Shown here: positions 25,257-36,385 of the stretch, in pieces
Numbering within the stretch: the stretch's first letter is position 1
Layout: each line of letters begins with the position of its first letter
Assembly (NCBI GenBank): GCA_947044405.1
Contig: CAMRHE010000077.1
Span: 4,451,001 to 4,515,000, forward strand
Direction of reading: 5' to 3'
Length of the DNA stretch: 64,000 bases
DNA from: Leptodactylus fallax
Taxonomy: Eukaryota > Chordata > Amphibia > Anura > Leptodactylidae
The notes under the pieces: model-generated
What the model was told of the DNA's origin: nothing
Seen by the model: the letters and a program-made list of their open reading frames with translations, nothing else
The model's database searches: none
Program-made: the position numbers and the translations under genes

Positions 25257-26585
25257 TGGTTTATGTCCTAACCATAACAACTAAGCATGCAAGTTAGAAA
25301 GGGATTATCTTCAGTACAAAAAGTAGCGGTCCTAGAAGGATTATAAAAAAGAATTGTGAGCAGTTAGGAAATACTCTGCAATTACATTAAATACAGGTAC
25401 CGAGTGCATGGCCCAAAGCAGATTACTGGAGATCCTTTAGAGAATTAGCTGTGAGATACAAAAGTATACAAAAGACGAGGGGAAGTTAAAGACAGAGTGA
25501 AAGTTAGCGGAGCAGACTGTGTTAAATTACTTTCATAATATATAATATCATTATTGAGGTTCTGAGCCTCACTTCACACTGCATACAGATAAGCAGATAA
25601 CCCATTAAACTGATGATAAAACCAATTGCAAGGCCTACCCTAGTGTATACATGTTATAAAATACTGGATCTAAAAAGAAATGTTCAAAGCTGCAGTTATA
25701 TCAAAGGGGAAATTATTTTTCACTTACTGTTACTGCTGCAAAACCTGGCACATATGAAACGTCCTTCAACATCTGTATAACTGCAGCATTCTGACACCAT
25801 AATGCAACATCATTTAAACCCACAGCATTGTCAGGTAGGGTATGAAATATTATATTTAGCTTTCCCTTTGTTATGTTATCTCCTATTTAGATGTAAAAAT
25901 CACTCAGAAGTCTATAAATAAATGTCCTGAGAAGAGTCTGTTTTCTGAAGAGAGGAGTCACATTTAGAGATTGGGGTGATAATTTAAGCAGACATATTGG
26001 ACTCTGTAGCATCTAGAACCATGGTTCTGGTGTCATGTTAAAGATGAAAATCTTAGCTTTAAAACTGCAGTAGGCTAATTGTTCTATGTGCTACTTAAAT
26101 GGAGCTACCGCCAGTTGAGAAAAAAAAAGTTGAGAATGGGAGCTGCAGATGAAAAAAAAAAACCCTGAGTATTGAGCTACAGAAATAGAACTTGTCCTGA
26201 GTTTTGTGCTTGGGCTGACAGCCCTCCATACCCATGAAAGAACATGATCATAGAAAGGAACGCATCAATGTGATCTCTGTTAAAACAAATGGATATCACA
26301 CTTAGCATGTGCATGTAGCCTACACAAAACCATAGTTCAACATGCTACAGAGTGCACAATATCAGCATCTGAATTAATTGGCTCCTCCAGCCTCTCAGCG
26401 GGACTCACAGAAAACAAGCCAATGTGACTCTTCTCAGGTAATATGTACACAGACTTCTGAGGTTATTTTTATAGTTAAAACAGCTGAATTTTAGTATAAA
26501 GGTGGGAAAGCTAAAATGATATTTCATACACTGACTGTGCTGAGAGTTTAATGGTGAAAATCCTAGGAAAAATTTGCCTTGACAT
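25257..26585. other. No gene recognised
   Basis: AT-rich intronic sequence with short A runs near 26125 and 26152; nothing definable. Confidence 0.5.
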
Positions 26586-26727
26586 GTATTTAGTAGAGAT
26601 GGGTGAACCTCTGAAGATTTGTTTTGGGTTTGTGTGGCTCGGGGCCAAAATTCGTTTCAGGTTGAACAAGTTCGTTGTAAGCCACACCTCAAGTTGGCTT
26701 AAAATATAGTGTAGAACACTTGTACCC

Positions 26728-26945
26728 TAGGTTCACACTAGCATTCAGGTTTCCATCCTTCGGGTCTGCATAGGGACCCGAAAGACAGAAACCCTGTCAG
26801 CTTAAAAATCAGTTACACCAGTAAATCCAAAGACTATAATGGGGTCCTCCAGGCTTCTCTCGATTTTATACTGAAACCGGCAGAGAGAAAAGTCATCCTT
26901 GCAGGACTCTGGAGGCTCCAACGCTATTGTGAATCCAGCCTTAGG
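26728..26945. mobile_element. TTCACACTAGC-type MITE nested in the hAT element
   Basis: The left end AGGTTCACACTAGCATTCAG is mirrored by CGCTATTGTGAATCCAGCCT. The centre contains GACTATAATGGGGTCC and CGGCAGAGAGAAAAGTCATC. Related copies lie at 34150-34366 and 44488-44716. It is non-coding. Confidence 0.6.
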
Positions 26946-27269
26946 GCTCCTAGGAAGTTATCTATAAAATTTCTAGCACTCTAAGGCAAACACAAACAAA
27001 GTTATGACAAAGTGAAGTGGATAGCTACATAGACCCCATATAATAATAGTAGACCCCAAATAAAATAATTGTGCCATTTTTATTTATGCCATTTAGTGAT
27101 CAATATGTTAAATATTGTATTAATTTTATTGTGTGACTCATAATGGTTACAGTGATAACATATATGTCTATATTACTTACTATGTTTTGTGAAGGCCATT
27201 TAATAAATATATCACTAAAATGGGTTTATTGGAATTTACAGTTAAAGCTTTAGTAAAGTCTAAGATCCA

Positions 27270-27394
27270 TTAGCTTCAATGGGGGTTTTATTTCTTTTAC
27301 CGCTTTCACTTTTCTCTCTTAATAGGGTATTTCTTTCCCTGTATATTGTGTTGGGTTGGTATGTAGAGAAATCTCTCTATACGTATGAATATAG

Positions 27395-27442
<48 letters not shown>

Positions 27443-27575
27443 TTATTTATTTATATATATATTTATATAGAAATATCTCTCTACATACCAATACAATATA
27501 CAGGGAAAGAAATACCCTATGAAAGAGAAAAGTGAAGAGGTAAGAGAAATAAAACTCTCCTTGAAGGCAACAGAG
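27270..27575. repeat. Foldback element with (TA)n loop, nested in the hAT transposase
   Basis: The left arm (about 27271-27385) includes AGGGTATTTCTTTCCCTGTA and GGTATGTAGAGAAATCTCTC. The right arm (about 27467-27565) is its inverse and includes CTCTCTACATACC and TACAGGGAAAGAAATACCCT. The loop is about 70 bp of nearly pure TA (27399-27470). Arms of about 100 bp are largely matched, with a few differences. I could not identify a target duplication. Confidence 0.8.
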
Positions 27576-27599
27576 CTCATGTCTCAGCTGGTAGGGAGA

Positions 27600-29188
27600 T
27601 CTCTTAGCATGTTTTGTATACATCATGTTCTGGGCTAAACCACTATACAGGTTAATGAACCTGCAAACCACCAGATTAAGGACATGCGCCATACAGGTAC
27701 AATGTGTTATTCGTCCTAACTGCAGCACAGCAACAATAATAGTGCCATTGTCACTGGCAACGCTGTTCAGTTGGAGTTGGCGAGAACCATCTGGCGGGAT
27801 ACTTGCTGCAGTATACAGCAAAGCAGCTCCTCTGCTATGTGGCTCCTCCATTAATTGCAAGACCACTTGGCAGCACTTTGCCTTACACTCATGAAACGCC
27901 TGATGGAGGAGGAAAAAGAGGAAGTAGCGCTTTGCTCTGGTGAAGATGGCGATGTGAAACGGTCCATAGAGGAGAATCCAGAGGACATGGATGGGCTCTA
28001 CTTGGTGTTGGAACTGGAACTGCACGGTTGTGGTGGAAATAGCACCTCGCCTTGCTGTGTTTCTGGATTGTGGCCGCTGCGACTCAAAACATTGACCCAG
28101 TGGCCCGTGGAAGCCATTTATTGTCCTTGGCCATAATTGTTGCTCCACTTGTTGACAGTGGCATTCTCCTTTCCCCAGACCACTGTATCCAAGGAAAGTC
28201 CCAAGTTCTTCGACACATAGCGATCTAAAGCAAGGATAGCTTTCCTAGAGAAATAATGGAGGCTAGGGATCCTCCTTCAAGGTTGAGCACCTGCCATCAG
28301 TTGGCAAAAAACTGTGGAATCCACTAAGTGGTATGCCAGTGACTGCACCACCAGCAGCTTGGCCAGGTATGAGCTAAGTTGCAGAACCTCTGAATGACTA
28401 GGCACATGTTGCTGTTTCCTGGACACACATTCCCTTATGTATGACTGGAGTTAACATGGAATAGCAGAAGGAGAAATTATGATGATTATAATGACAACCA
28501 AGATGTGGATGTGGCCTGTCTACAAGGAAGACCACGGGGATAAGAAGTAGAACACTGCTCACTTTCACTATTTTTCCAAATAAGATAGTGATGCCTTTTC
28601 ATGTGAGAACATAGAGATATTGTTCCTGCTTGCAGATCTTCCATATTACCATGGATTTATCCTTTGGCAAGGAACAAAGAAATTCCCTCACCAGGAATGA
28701 CCAAAACAAGTCTGCCGCTATCATCACCATTGCCACCAAACCCACCCCGCAAGCTTCCCCTAGGTCTGCAGTGGCTGGAATTGTTACTATTATCACTGCC
28801 ACCACTCTCTTCATCTGATGTCAACTTGTTTCCATGATCCGGTTTCCAGGTCCTATCTGCAAAAGAATCATCATTGGCAATGTCATCATCATCTACCTTG
28901 CTTTTTCCTAACATATCACAGTCATAGGATGCCACAGCAGATGCCACATCTTCACCAGGAATCTGTGTCAGTGAAGAATATGTGTCTATTGTCTGACAGG
29001 CTGTAAGGCGGTGCTACAAGATCACAGACAGTATCTGAGTCATACACACGTTTCCTCTGCATTTCCTGATCACACATGGCGGAGGTCCTTTTTGTTTGTC
29101 CGATACGAATTGACAATTGTTCGGTTTCGTTAAAAACAGAATGGTTTGGAATATTTGGGCGAACCCAGCTTGTTACAAAGTGGTTCAC
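27600..29188 (-). pseudogene. Decayed hAT transposase
   Basis: Read on the minus strand, the fragment around 27640-27770 gives SDNGTIIVAV followed by CTCMAHVLNLVV. These match the core hAT pattern in which an Asp-Asn motif precedes a Cys-x-x-His-x-Leu-Asn-Leu motif within the RNase H-like domain. Upstream (28657-28947) is a patch rich in Asp, Ser, Asn and Gly, and 28952-29188 may be the N-terminal part. The frame is broken between these pieces, and the 3' portion is cut by the foldback insertion near 27575. No intact C-terminal dimerisation domain is visible. Only the catalytic-core segment is assigned with confidence; the N-terminal assignment is inferred from position. Confidence 0.7.
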
Positions 29189-29205
29189 CCATCTCTAGTA
29201 TTTAG

Positions 29206-30224
29206 TGTCAATTCCTCGAGACTGACAGGTCATATGACTCTAATCTCCCACCCTCCCCCTAAATACAATATGTGCACATTCATCTTAACTGTATTCTACT
29301 TTTTGCTCTTATTATCATCAATAAGGTCTAGAAGATTATACATGGATTAACCCAAAAGAAAAAGATCATAGTAGCAAGGACCTTTGGAGCTTATTATTGT
29401 GTCAGAGCTGGCTTCATTGCAGGATCCTTTGGTAGAATGGTAGGAGAGTCTGATTCTGCATGTATTACAAGTAATGCAAAGTAGATCTGTTTGGTATATT
29501 TTAGGGCTAGCATATATATGATGTTTAGAAACAATGGAAAATAGTTGGCGATCATATGAACACACAGGTAGTGTGAATATGTGCTAGACCTATGGCTTCC
29601 TCTTGAGTTTTCCTCACCTCTTCACACTGCATTAGATCAATAAAAGACTAGAAAGAAAGGAAAAGGAGAGGGATGATATGGAGGAGGAAGAGCTGCAAAG
29701 AACTCCCTGATCTTGAGAGAAATGAAAAAAGGAAATAAGTCAAGAGAAAAAGAGGAGGGAAAAAGCCAGACAAGTCGTGATGATATGTGTGTTCTTTGTT
29801 CTATTACTGTGTATAAATGCTGGCGGAGCTTTGAAGCAGACAAGTGGCGAATATCACACAGTTCTCTGGTGGGAGGTTTGTTTTGTTGAAGTTGTTTTGG
29901 TGCGGGAGCTCAAGCAGTGAATAGAACATGATATTTTTTTAACTGCTTTCTTGAAGACCGCAGCAAGTGCCAAGCCTGATGTTCAGTATACGAAGTCAGC
30001 ACCGTGTGTCAGGGCTGGCTCCAGGCTTAAGGCAACAGAGCCTCAGCCTGAGTTGCGTCATGACTCCTATGGTGACAGTTTGGTCTTCCAAAAGCCTTCA
30101 CAGCCCAAACAACTCAAATTGAGTGATTTTTGCTGTGGTCATCTGCTGGAATTGTTCTTGGTCATCTATAATTTTCATCCTTTGTTTAGCAAAGGCTGAA
30201 AACTATGGGTAAGACCTGCAGCAA
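29206..30224. other. No gene; purine-rich stretch
   Basis: About 29645-29770 is strongly purine-rich on the plus strand (GGAAAAGGAGAGGGATGATA and similar). Otherwise I see nothing definable. Confidence 0.5.
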
Positions 30225-30515
30225 TAATTGACATGCCTCCACACAGTGTAATGATCCCTTATCTCCCCATACAGCATAATCGCCATTATTGTGCCCCAGC
30301 ACAATATAATGGCCGCCTTCTTATGCTCCCATACAGTAAAATAACCCCCATATGCCCTCATACAGTATAATGCCCCCCCTTACTATGTCCTGACACTAAA
30401 TAATGACCCCATATTATGCCACTACACAGTATAATGACCCCCCCCAATTTACCCATACAATATAAGTGCCCCCTTATGCCCTATATAGTATAATGGCCTC
30501 TTTCTCTCTGCTTCA
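30225..30515. repeat. Degenerate minisatellite, ~30-bp ACAGTATAATGxCCCC units
   Basis: About eight units contain ATACAGTATAATG- or ACACAGTATAATGA-like cores followed by CCCC and TTATGCC. Spacing is 28-38 bp and units are divergent. Comparable cytosine-rich tandem repeats are common in frog introns. Confidence 0.75.
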
Positions 30516-31570
30516 GCATATAAGGATGGCAGGATTAGTGTTATGATCCTGATTGGATATGCCTAATGCAGGAAGTATGTAAATTAGTGCAGATTCTGTA
30601 AAACACAGCAGATACCAGCACCAGTATCTCACCAGGATATAGTGACTTCTGTTGCTTTATGGGTTATTGACGATTGTTATTGCCAGGGTACATTTCTTAT
30701 CAAGTAGATGAGGGGTAGGTACCCACAGCTCTCTGGCTGTTGTTAAACTGCATCTCCCAGCATGGTTTGTGATGAAGCAAAATAATAAATGAAGACTGTG
30801 AAGCTCGCTGAGAGTTGGACTTTATCAACAGCTGGAAATCTACAGGAAGAAGAAGTGTACTCGGGAAAACTTAGGGAAATGTTTTTGTGTATTATCATAC
30901 TAACTCATAATAATGTAAAAATCCACAGTGGAAATTTTAAATCTGTAGCATGTCAATTCTATAAATTTCCACCACAGATTTTCTAATGCATAGGGTTAAA
31001 TATACAGCAAATCTGCAGCAAGTGTACATGAATTCCAACTCATGAGCATTCTAGTAGAGGTCTGCTTCAAAGGACATGGCGTGATGTTCACAGGGCCTGG
31101 TCAAAGGCTTGTCAGTCACACATATATGAATTTTTTATGCAGCTGTGTTTGTGGCCTAAGTTTTTTTTTTCATATACAATGAATCTGCTTTGAAGCCAGC
31201 ATACAGAAGGGTCTAAAACATGGTCTTCTGAGGGGTGGAGGGTTCTCTTCTCGAAGAAGAAGGCCAGTATACTGTACATAATGCATAGAACAGAAAATTT
31301 GTCAAACACTTTATATATTGAGCAATTATTGAACACTTTCAATTACATATGCAAGGTAATGTCAATGTGCATGAGTAAGTATGATTCTTATTTCTTCACT
31401 GACAATTAATACTTAGCATACAATACATAATATTTCTCATGAGACCAGAGAGATATCTAACTTCCAGGTAACTAAGGAATTAGGTCTCAGGGAAAAAGAG
31501 ACAAGATATGAGTACTTGAGCATGACAACTTTACTAGAAGGCCATCCTGCAGAAAGGCACAGATACCTCA
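30516..31570. other. No gene; solo hAT-MITE arm
   Basis: At about 30704-30771, GATGAGGGGTAGGTACC and ACTGCATCTCCCAGCATG resemble one arm of the family at 1303-1460. No other feature was seen. Confidence 0.45.
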
Positions 31571-31702
31571 AGATTCAAAATTATAGGAAGTCATTCTACT
31601 ACTTCCTTTGGTTCAATCCACTCTTGGCTTTGGCTCAAAAAAATGCAGCAAAATCTGCAACAAACAAAGCTGTGTTTCTGCAAAGTGTGGCCTCAGTCTT
31701 GG
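31571..31702. mobile_element. Half copy of the near-palindromic MITE
   Basis: The stretch from about 31585 contains TCTTGGCTTTGGCTCAAAAA and AATCTGCAACAAACAAAGCT and ends TGTGGCCTCAGTCTT. This corresponds to the right arm of the elements at 23445 and 59480. The left arm is absent. Confidence 0.7.
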
Positions 31703-32340
31703 TATGCAACCTTTTCACAAGGTTGGTTGTGTTGGTTTCTCCTTTACTTGACCAGTCGGATATAGGGTGGGTTAGGGGGTTTCACCATCTTATAGCTACA
31801 CAAAGACCAAAACATTAACTATATATTTGATAAAAATGGTAACCAAATCAATCAGTTGCATGGTGATGAAGACTTTTAATGGAAAGAAAGGGTTAAACAT
31901 TCATTGCAAATTGGCAATCACTAGGCTGGAAAGCTGTCGATAATCGAATTAACATGGTCATTCCAAAAGAAATAGTTCTCACAAGGCATTAACTGCAAGC
32001 CACAGCTTACCCTGATCAATCTCAGCCCAGCAGGACACTAGGCAGCTTTGAACTGAGGCATGGAAGAACAGATCCTCCATTAGCCTGCTAGATCAATGTT
32101 GCTTTGAAGAGCCGAGTCTTTAAAATATATATCTATATTAACTCCTTAGAAGAACTGATCATACATGTATAAATATGCATTGCTGCTCGACTTGTTCTCC
32201 TGAGAAGCCAGTTATATAAAATTATACATAGTTTGGCTCAACCGTTCAACATAGTAGTCATATACAGTGTTTTGAGCAGATCTGAGCTAATGCAACCCAA
32301 TCTGTAATGTAGTAACATAATTGATAAGGCTGGATAATGG
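31703..32340. other. No gene recognised
   Basis: AT-rich sequence without definable features. Confidence 0.5.
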
Positions 32341-33190
32341 GACATTCCATCAAGTTGAATCTATAGACCTACTTTGTTGATCCAGAGGAAGGCAAAACAA
32401 CTCAAATGATCAGGGCGCCAAATGTTCCAACAGGGAAAAAAATTCCTTCTCAACTCCAAATATGTAAGAATAATCCTTGGATCAACATCCCATCTCAAGA
32501 ACAAAAGTCCCCATACTTTTAAGAAAGTCATCCGGTCCCCTCTTGAACTTGTACAAGTTATCAATGATTAACACCTGTCAGCAGGAATATCATAATCAAA
32601 CTAATGACAGTACCTTGTAGGGCTTCTTATATACTTTCCAAATATGCCTTTGTTTTTCAGCATTGCAGATCCACTATTAAGAGAAATCGCTGTTGTATTC
32701 CTATGCAAATTAGGTCTTAGGGCTTTTAAGGTGTTTCTTATGTTCCCAAGCTTTGCTCTGTGCTGTGGATTACTTGGTTGCAAGTTAGGGAAGATAATCC
32801 ACAGTACAGATCAAAGCCCAGGGAAGATAAGAAATGCTGCAAAAGCCCTCTTCGACTAATTTGCATATACAAAAAAACAGCAATTTTCTGGATAATGGAG
32901 CTGCAATGCTGAATAGCAAAGATAGGTGAAAAGTTTCCAAGAGCATCACAAGGTACTATCATTACTTTGATTAGGATTTTCCTGGTGACGGATTCCCTTT
33001 ACTTACCTTGGTTGCCCACCTGTGCACGCAATTTAGTTCAGTTATGTCTTTTTTTTTTTATACAGGTGCCCAAAATTGTGCACATTTTTCTACATGTGGC
33101 CTGGCAACTGTTCCTCTCTCAATGCATCCCGTGATTATATTTTCCTTAGCAGATTCCCTCAATTTGGGTGAAGGACTTGTTTTGGACCGA
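32341..33190. repeat. Old interspersed repeat (GATCCAGAGGAAGGCAAA family), interrupted
   Basis: GTTGATCCAGAGGAAGGCAA, then AAAAATTCCTTCTCAACTCC and GGTCCCCTCTTGAACTTGT, are phrases of a long interspersed repeat frequent in frog genomes. It seems to resume after the nested MITE with GGTGCCCAAAATTGTGCACA and CTACATGTGGCCTGGCAACT. It is heavily mutated. I recognise the family by these phrases but cannot classify it safely. Confidence 0.5.
32568..33002. mobile_element. Long-inverted-repeat MITE (~435 bp) nested in an older repeat
   Basis: The left arm (GTCAGCAGGAATATCATAAT, then AGCATTGCAGATCCACTATT and CTATGCAAATTAGGTCTTAG) is mirrored by the right arm (CTAATTTGCATATAC, GGAGCTGCAATGCTG, GATTAGGATTTTCCTGGTGA). 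The arms cover nearly 200 bp each. The left edge is TTAA and the right edge CCCTTTAC, fitting a TTAA-type element with a mutated end. Confidence 0.7.
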
Positions 33191-34149
33191 AATTTCGAAA
33201 GTACTCCACTTACCTTTAAAAGTTGCTTATTTACTTGCAATGACCAAGATTAACCTAAACCACATAATATAAAGTTTAGATCATGTGGTTTAGGTTATTC
33301 CACATCAACCAGCAGAGCTTGGAGCTGTCATTGGCTGATTTAATGGGGTCAATAACTACAAGTAACCCAGAGAGTCTACAAGGTTACTCTCAGTCACTGA
33401 AAGTAGGTCAATAAATGGTGGTTGGCTATTTAACTATTTCATATCCAGCCACCAATTTCATCAAATCATCCAAAATTAACTCATTCACTCATCTCTGATC
33501 TGTACATTGTTAGCAAACAAGGTTTTGAGGATCATAATGTGGGTCCAGTCTGAAGTATTATAGGGGTCCCTTCTCCTCTATGTATAACATTGATGGTTTC
33601 TGCTGGGGAGTAAGTGATGCAGTTTACAAACCACAAAACTTGCCTGCAGATAAAGCGAATGCCTATTTTTCATCTTTTTCTATTGCTTCAGACACTTCAG
33701 GATATTACAGTCCATTAGTATCTAATTACACAGTAAGACTTCCATAATGAGCCATGGTTATCACCTTAAAATATCTCATGTGAATAAATTTATATCTCAG
33801 GACTATGAATGCAATGACATCATCTCATCTCAAGACCTTTTTATGTGATGAACATTTGCTGGTCATCATAACTAGACAGAGCATTCCATTATCATTTTTC
33901 CATGCTAAATACCATTAACAATCCTAGGTCCTGCTAAAAGGAAGGAGTGACATCATCTAGGCAGGTGTGGAGTAAACCAAAAACTTTATCCTCCAACATG
34001 AAAACATTCTGACATTTTGACCCACTGAGGGGTTGCATACAAAGTATAAATATACTGTATATCCAGAAGTATAATATCAATTCAGAAACAAAAGTTTCTG
34101 CCGATTTTTACCTCATTTATCTGAAATACGTAAACTGAACAAACATCAG
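33191..34149. other. No gene; short local inverted repeat
   Basis: At about 33253-33299, TAACCTAAACCACATAAT and GATCATGTGGTTTAGGTTA form a short hairpin of roughly 20 bp arms. Nothing else is definable. Confidence 0.5.
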
Positions 34150-34366
34150 GCTGGATTCACACCTGAGCTCATTGTCATTCCGTCCATCATTCCGCTTAAA
34201 GAATGCATTTTTCAGGTGGAAAACTAGCAGACCCCAATATAGTCTATGGGGTCCGTGGGTTTCCGCAGGTAATCACTTTTTAAAGCAGATTAGGTTTCTG
34301 TTTGTGGGGTCCCCAAGCGGACTCCATGAACGAAATCCCGAATACAGGTATGAACCTAGCATCAGT
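34150..34366. mobile_element. TTCACAC-type MITE
   Basis: The left GGCTGGATTCACACCTGAGC is mirrored by CAGGTATGAACCTAGCAT at the right. The centre has CCCCAATATAGTCTATGGGG. It is related to the copies at 26728-26945 and 44488-44716 and is non-coding. Confidence 0.55.
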
Positions 34367-34823
34367 ATTTAAAAGGGCTTTCCAGTGAGGAACAATTTTT
34401 TGGAACAGGCTCTGAATAGTTTAAAATGTGCAGTACTCGCTGCATCAATCCTGGGCAGCTCATGTTCCAAAGATTACCAAGGGCTCACTAGTCTCTACGT
34501 CCTGGTTTCATCTCAGCACAAAAGAAATCATTGGCCAAGGCTGAGACATTTCCTGTGTATTTAAACAGAACTAGGAAGTAGAGACCAGTGGGTGCTCGGT
34601 AATCATCACAATGGGAGCAACAGGGGATTTTTTTTATGTTTTTAAACCTTGGGATCCCATTTTCAATACTTAAACCCTTAAAACTGTAATTGCGGTTACT
34701 CACAATGCAAAATCATGTACTATGATCAAAGATCAATCTCTGTCCATTTAAAGTGTACTGCGACTGGCAGAGGATACAAATGTCCACCCAAAACTTAAAT
34801 GATTCACTTTTGGGGCTCATTGA
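34367..34823. other. No gene; weak internal palindrome
   Basis: GATTACCAAGGGCTCACTAG near 34473 and CAGTGGGTGCTCGGTAATCA near 34587 are inverted relatives, suggesting a degraded MITE. No coding sequence was seen. Confidence 0.4.
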
Positions 34824-35156
34824 TTAAAGGGGTTGTTCAGGAATTGGACAAACTCTGGAGGAGCCCGGGGTAAGTGCAACATAAAAAAAAAAAAAATACA
34901 CACCTGTCCCCAACACTCCTTTGTCTGCCGTGGCAGTCCAATTGGTCTCACAACATTCCACAATCCCCATAGGGCCATTGCCCCATGTGACCACTGAGTC
35001 CAATCAAGTAGACTGGGCTTTCTCTCAGCCTGGGCACCAGTGCAGGTGCCATGACCCTGTGAGAGCACCGATCGGCTGCATATCAGGTTATATGGACTGT
35101 ATTTGCTTGGTTTGTGGTATCAGGCATTAGGCCTGTTCCTGGATAGACCATGTCTT
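34824..35156. mobile_element. T2-like MITE (right end unclear)
   Basis: TTAAAGGGGTTGTTCAGGAA at 34824 is a typical TTAA-type end. The interior CCATGTGACCACTGAGTCCA relates it to the element at 24857. The right end is not clear; GCCTGTTCCTGGATAGACCA near 35130 may be its remnant. A T run follows at 35155-35179. Confidence 0.45.
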
Positions 35157-35179
35157 TTTTTTTTTTTTTTTTTTTTTTT

Positions 35180-35494
35180 GTGTAGTTAAAGCTGGAGAGG
35201 CTTAGGATTTTGTCTTGCCTGTTTTGTTAATTTCTTTTATACCAACCTGCAAATAAAACTGGTTGCGGCCAGTTATACCTGAAGTTTTATGTGTGGACTG
35301 CCTACTACAGTGTGCCCATCTACCCAAGAAGTAAACTGTCTAGCTAGCTAATCCCTTACAGGCTATACCATTCTATGTAGAGACAGAGGTTATCAACAAG
35401 AAAAAGATAGGTATAGAAGCAGAATTCAGTAGGCAGCAGAGCAGAGAAAAACAGACAAATATGGCTGCCCCCTGCAGAGAACTGGGTGGCCCCC
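35180..35494. other. No gene recognised
   Basis: Short spacer with an AATAAAACTGG word near 35252; no other feature. Confidence 0.45.
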
Positions 35495-35946
35495 TGTGAA
35501 GAACCTACCACCACCTCCATCAATTCTAGTTCTTAGCAGCTGTTAATAGTCACTGCTCCACTGATTCCAGCACAGTTGGAATTTTTTTCTCTAGCCTCCA
35601 CCATTCCTGAGCAAAAAGAACAAGATAGTTTTGGTGCTTGATGTGTTATTTAAGCTCTGTAATGTCAGAATGGCGGTGTCAGGCAGGGGGCGTGATTCAG
35701 AGCTCCAATCAGAGACAGCCAGTGTCAGAGCTCAGAATCACACCTTTTGTCTGCTCCTGCCTGACACCGCCCTCCTGACAGTATAGAGCCTAAATAGTAT
35801 ATCACAGACCAAAAATAACAGCACCAATTGCTCAGGAACAGCGGGGGCTAAAGAAAAAATTCCAACTGTGCCAGAATCAGTGGAGCAGCAGCTATTAATT
35901 AATGTTTGAGCTGGACTTGTTGGAGGTGGTGAAAGGTCCTCTTTAA
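35495..35946. mobile_element. TTAA-type MITE, CACCTCCACC family, copy B
   Basis: The left end CTACCACCACCTCCATCAAT and right end TGGAGGTGGTGAAAGGTCCT plus CTTTAA are inverted. The right TTAA is at 35943-35946; the left TTAA has been lost. The interior closely follows copy A (20492-20934), including GCTCCTGCCTGACACCGCCC. Confidence 0.75.
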
Positions 35947-35949
35947 GTA

Positions 35950-36385
35950 TTGGTAACTAGATTCCAGAAACTGTCCCTCCACAGCCGTGCAGAGCTGCAG
36001 AATGATCGGATCCCTGGAAAACTTAGTATTACATTGAGTGCTCAACAAACAGAGTCCACCAAAGATATATTAATCAAACCAATGTTTATTCAGTTTCAGG
36101 GCAATGTGTTTCGTGGGCACAGCCGCACATTACATCAGGCTTTCATATTCAACAAACACTGATAATATCCTGGTATCAGACTGCATTGCATCCTCGTATA
36201 AACTATTAATCCATGATGTAATTTTTATATGACCTTTCCTTACCGGGACAGGATATCATCAAGTGTTTGTTGAATGTGAAAGCCTGAAGAAGTGTGTGGC
36301 AATGCACATGAAATGGGTTGCTTTGAATCCAAATAAACATCAACTGGACATAGTACCCAGTTTCCAGAGACTGGATCATCATGCA
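35950..36385. repeat. Foldback element with GAAxxxG-type arms
   Basis: The left arm runs from ATTCCAGAAACTGTCCCTCC through ACCAATGTTTATTCAGTTTC and ACATCAGGCTTTCATATTCA. The right arm (36270-36385) runs from TTGAATGTGAAAGCCTGAAG through AATAAACATCAACTGG to CCAGTTTCCAGAGACTGG. The arms are inverted and moderately diverged. It sits directly next to MITE copy B. Confidence 0.7.

Larger units (their letters stand above)
26594..29197 (-). mobile_element. hAT transposon, 2.6 kb, with perfect TIRs and target duplication
   Basis: The ends are the perfect inverted pair TAGAGATGGGTGAACC (26594-26609) and GGTTCACCCATCTCTA (29182-29197). The exact 8-bp target duplication GTATTTAG flanks them at 26586-26593 and 29198-29205. 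Eight-base duplications and TAGAG-type termini are hallmarks of hAT elements. A decayed transposase lies on the minus strand (about 27600-29188). The body is interrupted by a TTCACAC-type MITE (about 26728-26945) and by a foldback element with a (TA)n loop (about 27270-27575). The copy cannot be autonomous. Its terminus is shared with the 409-bp element at 6915-7323. Confidence 0.9.
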
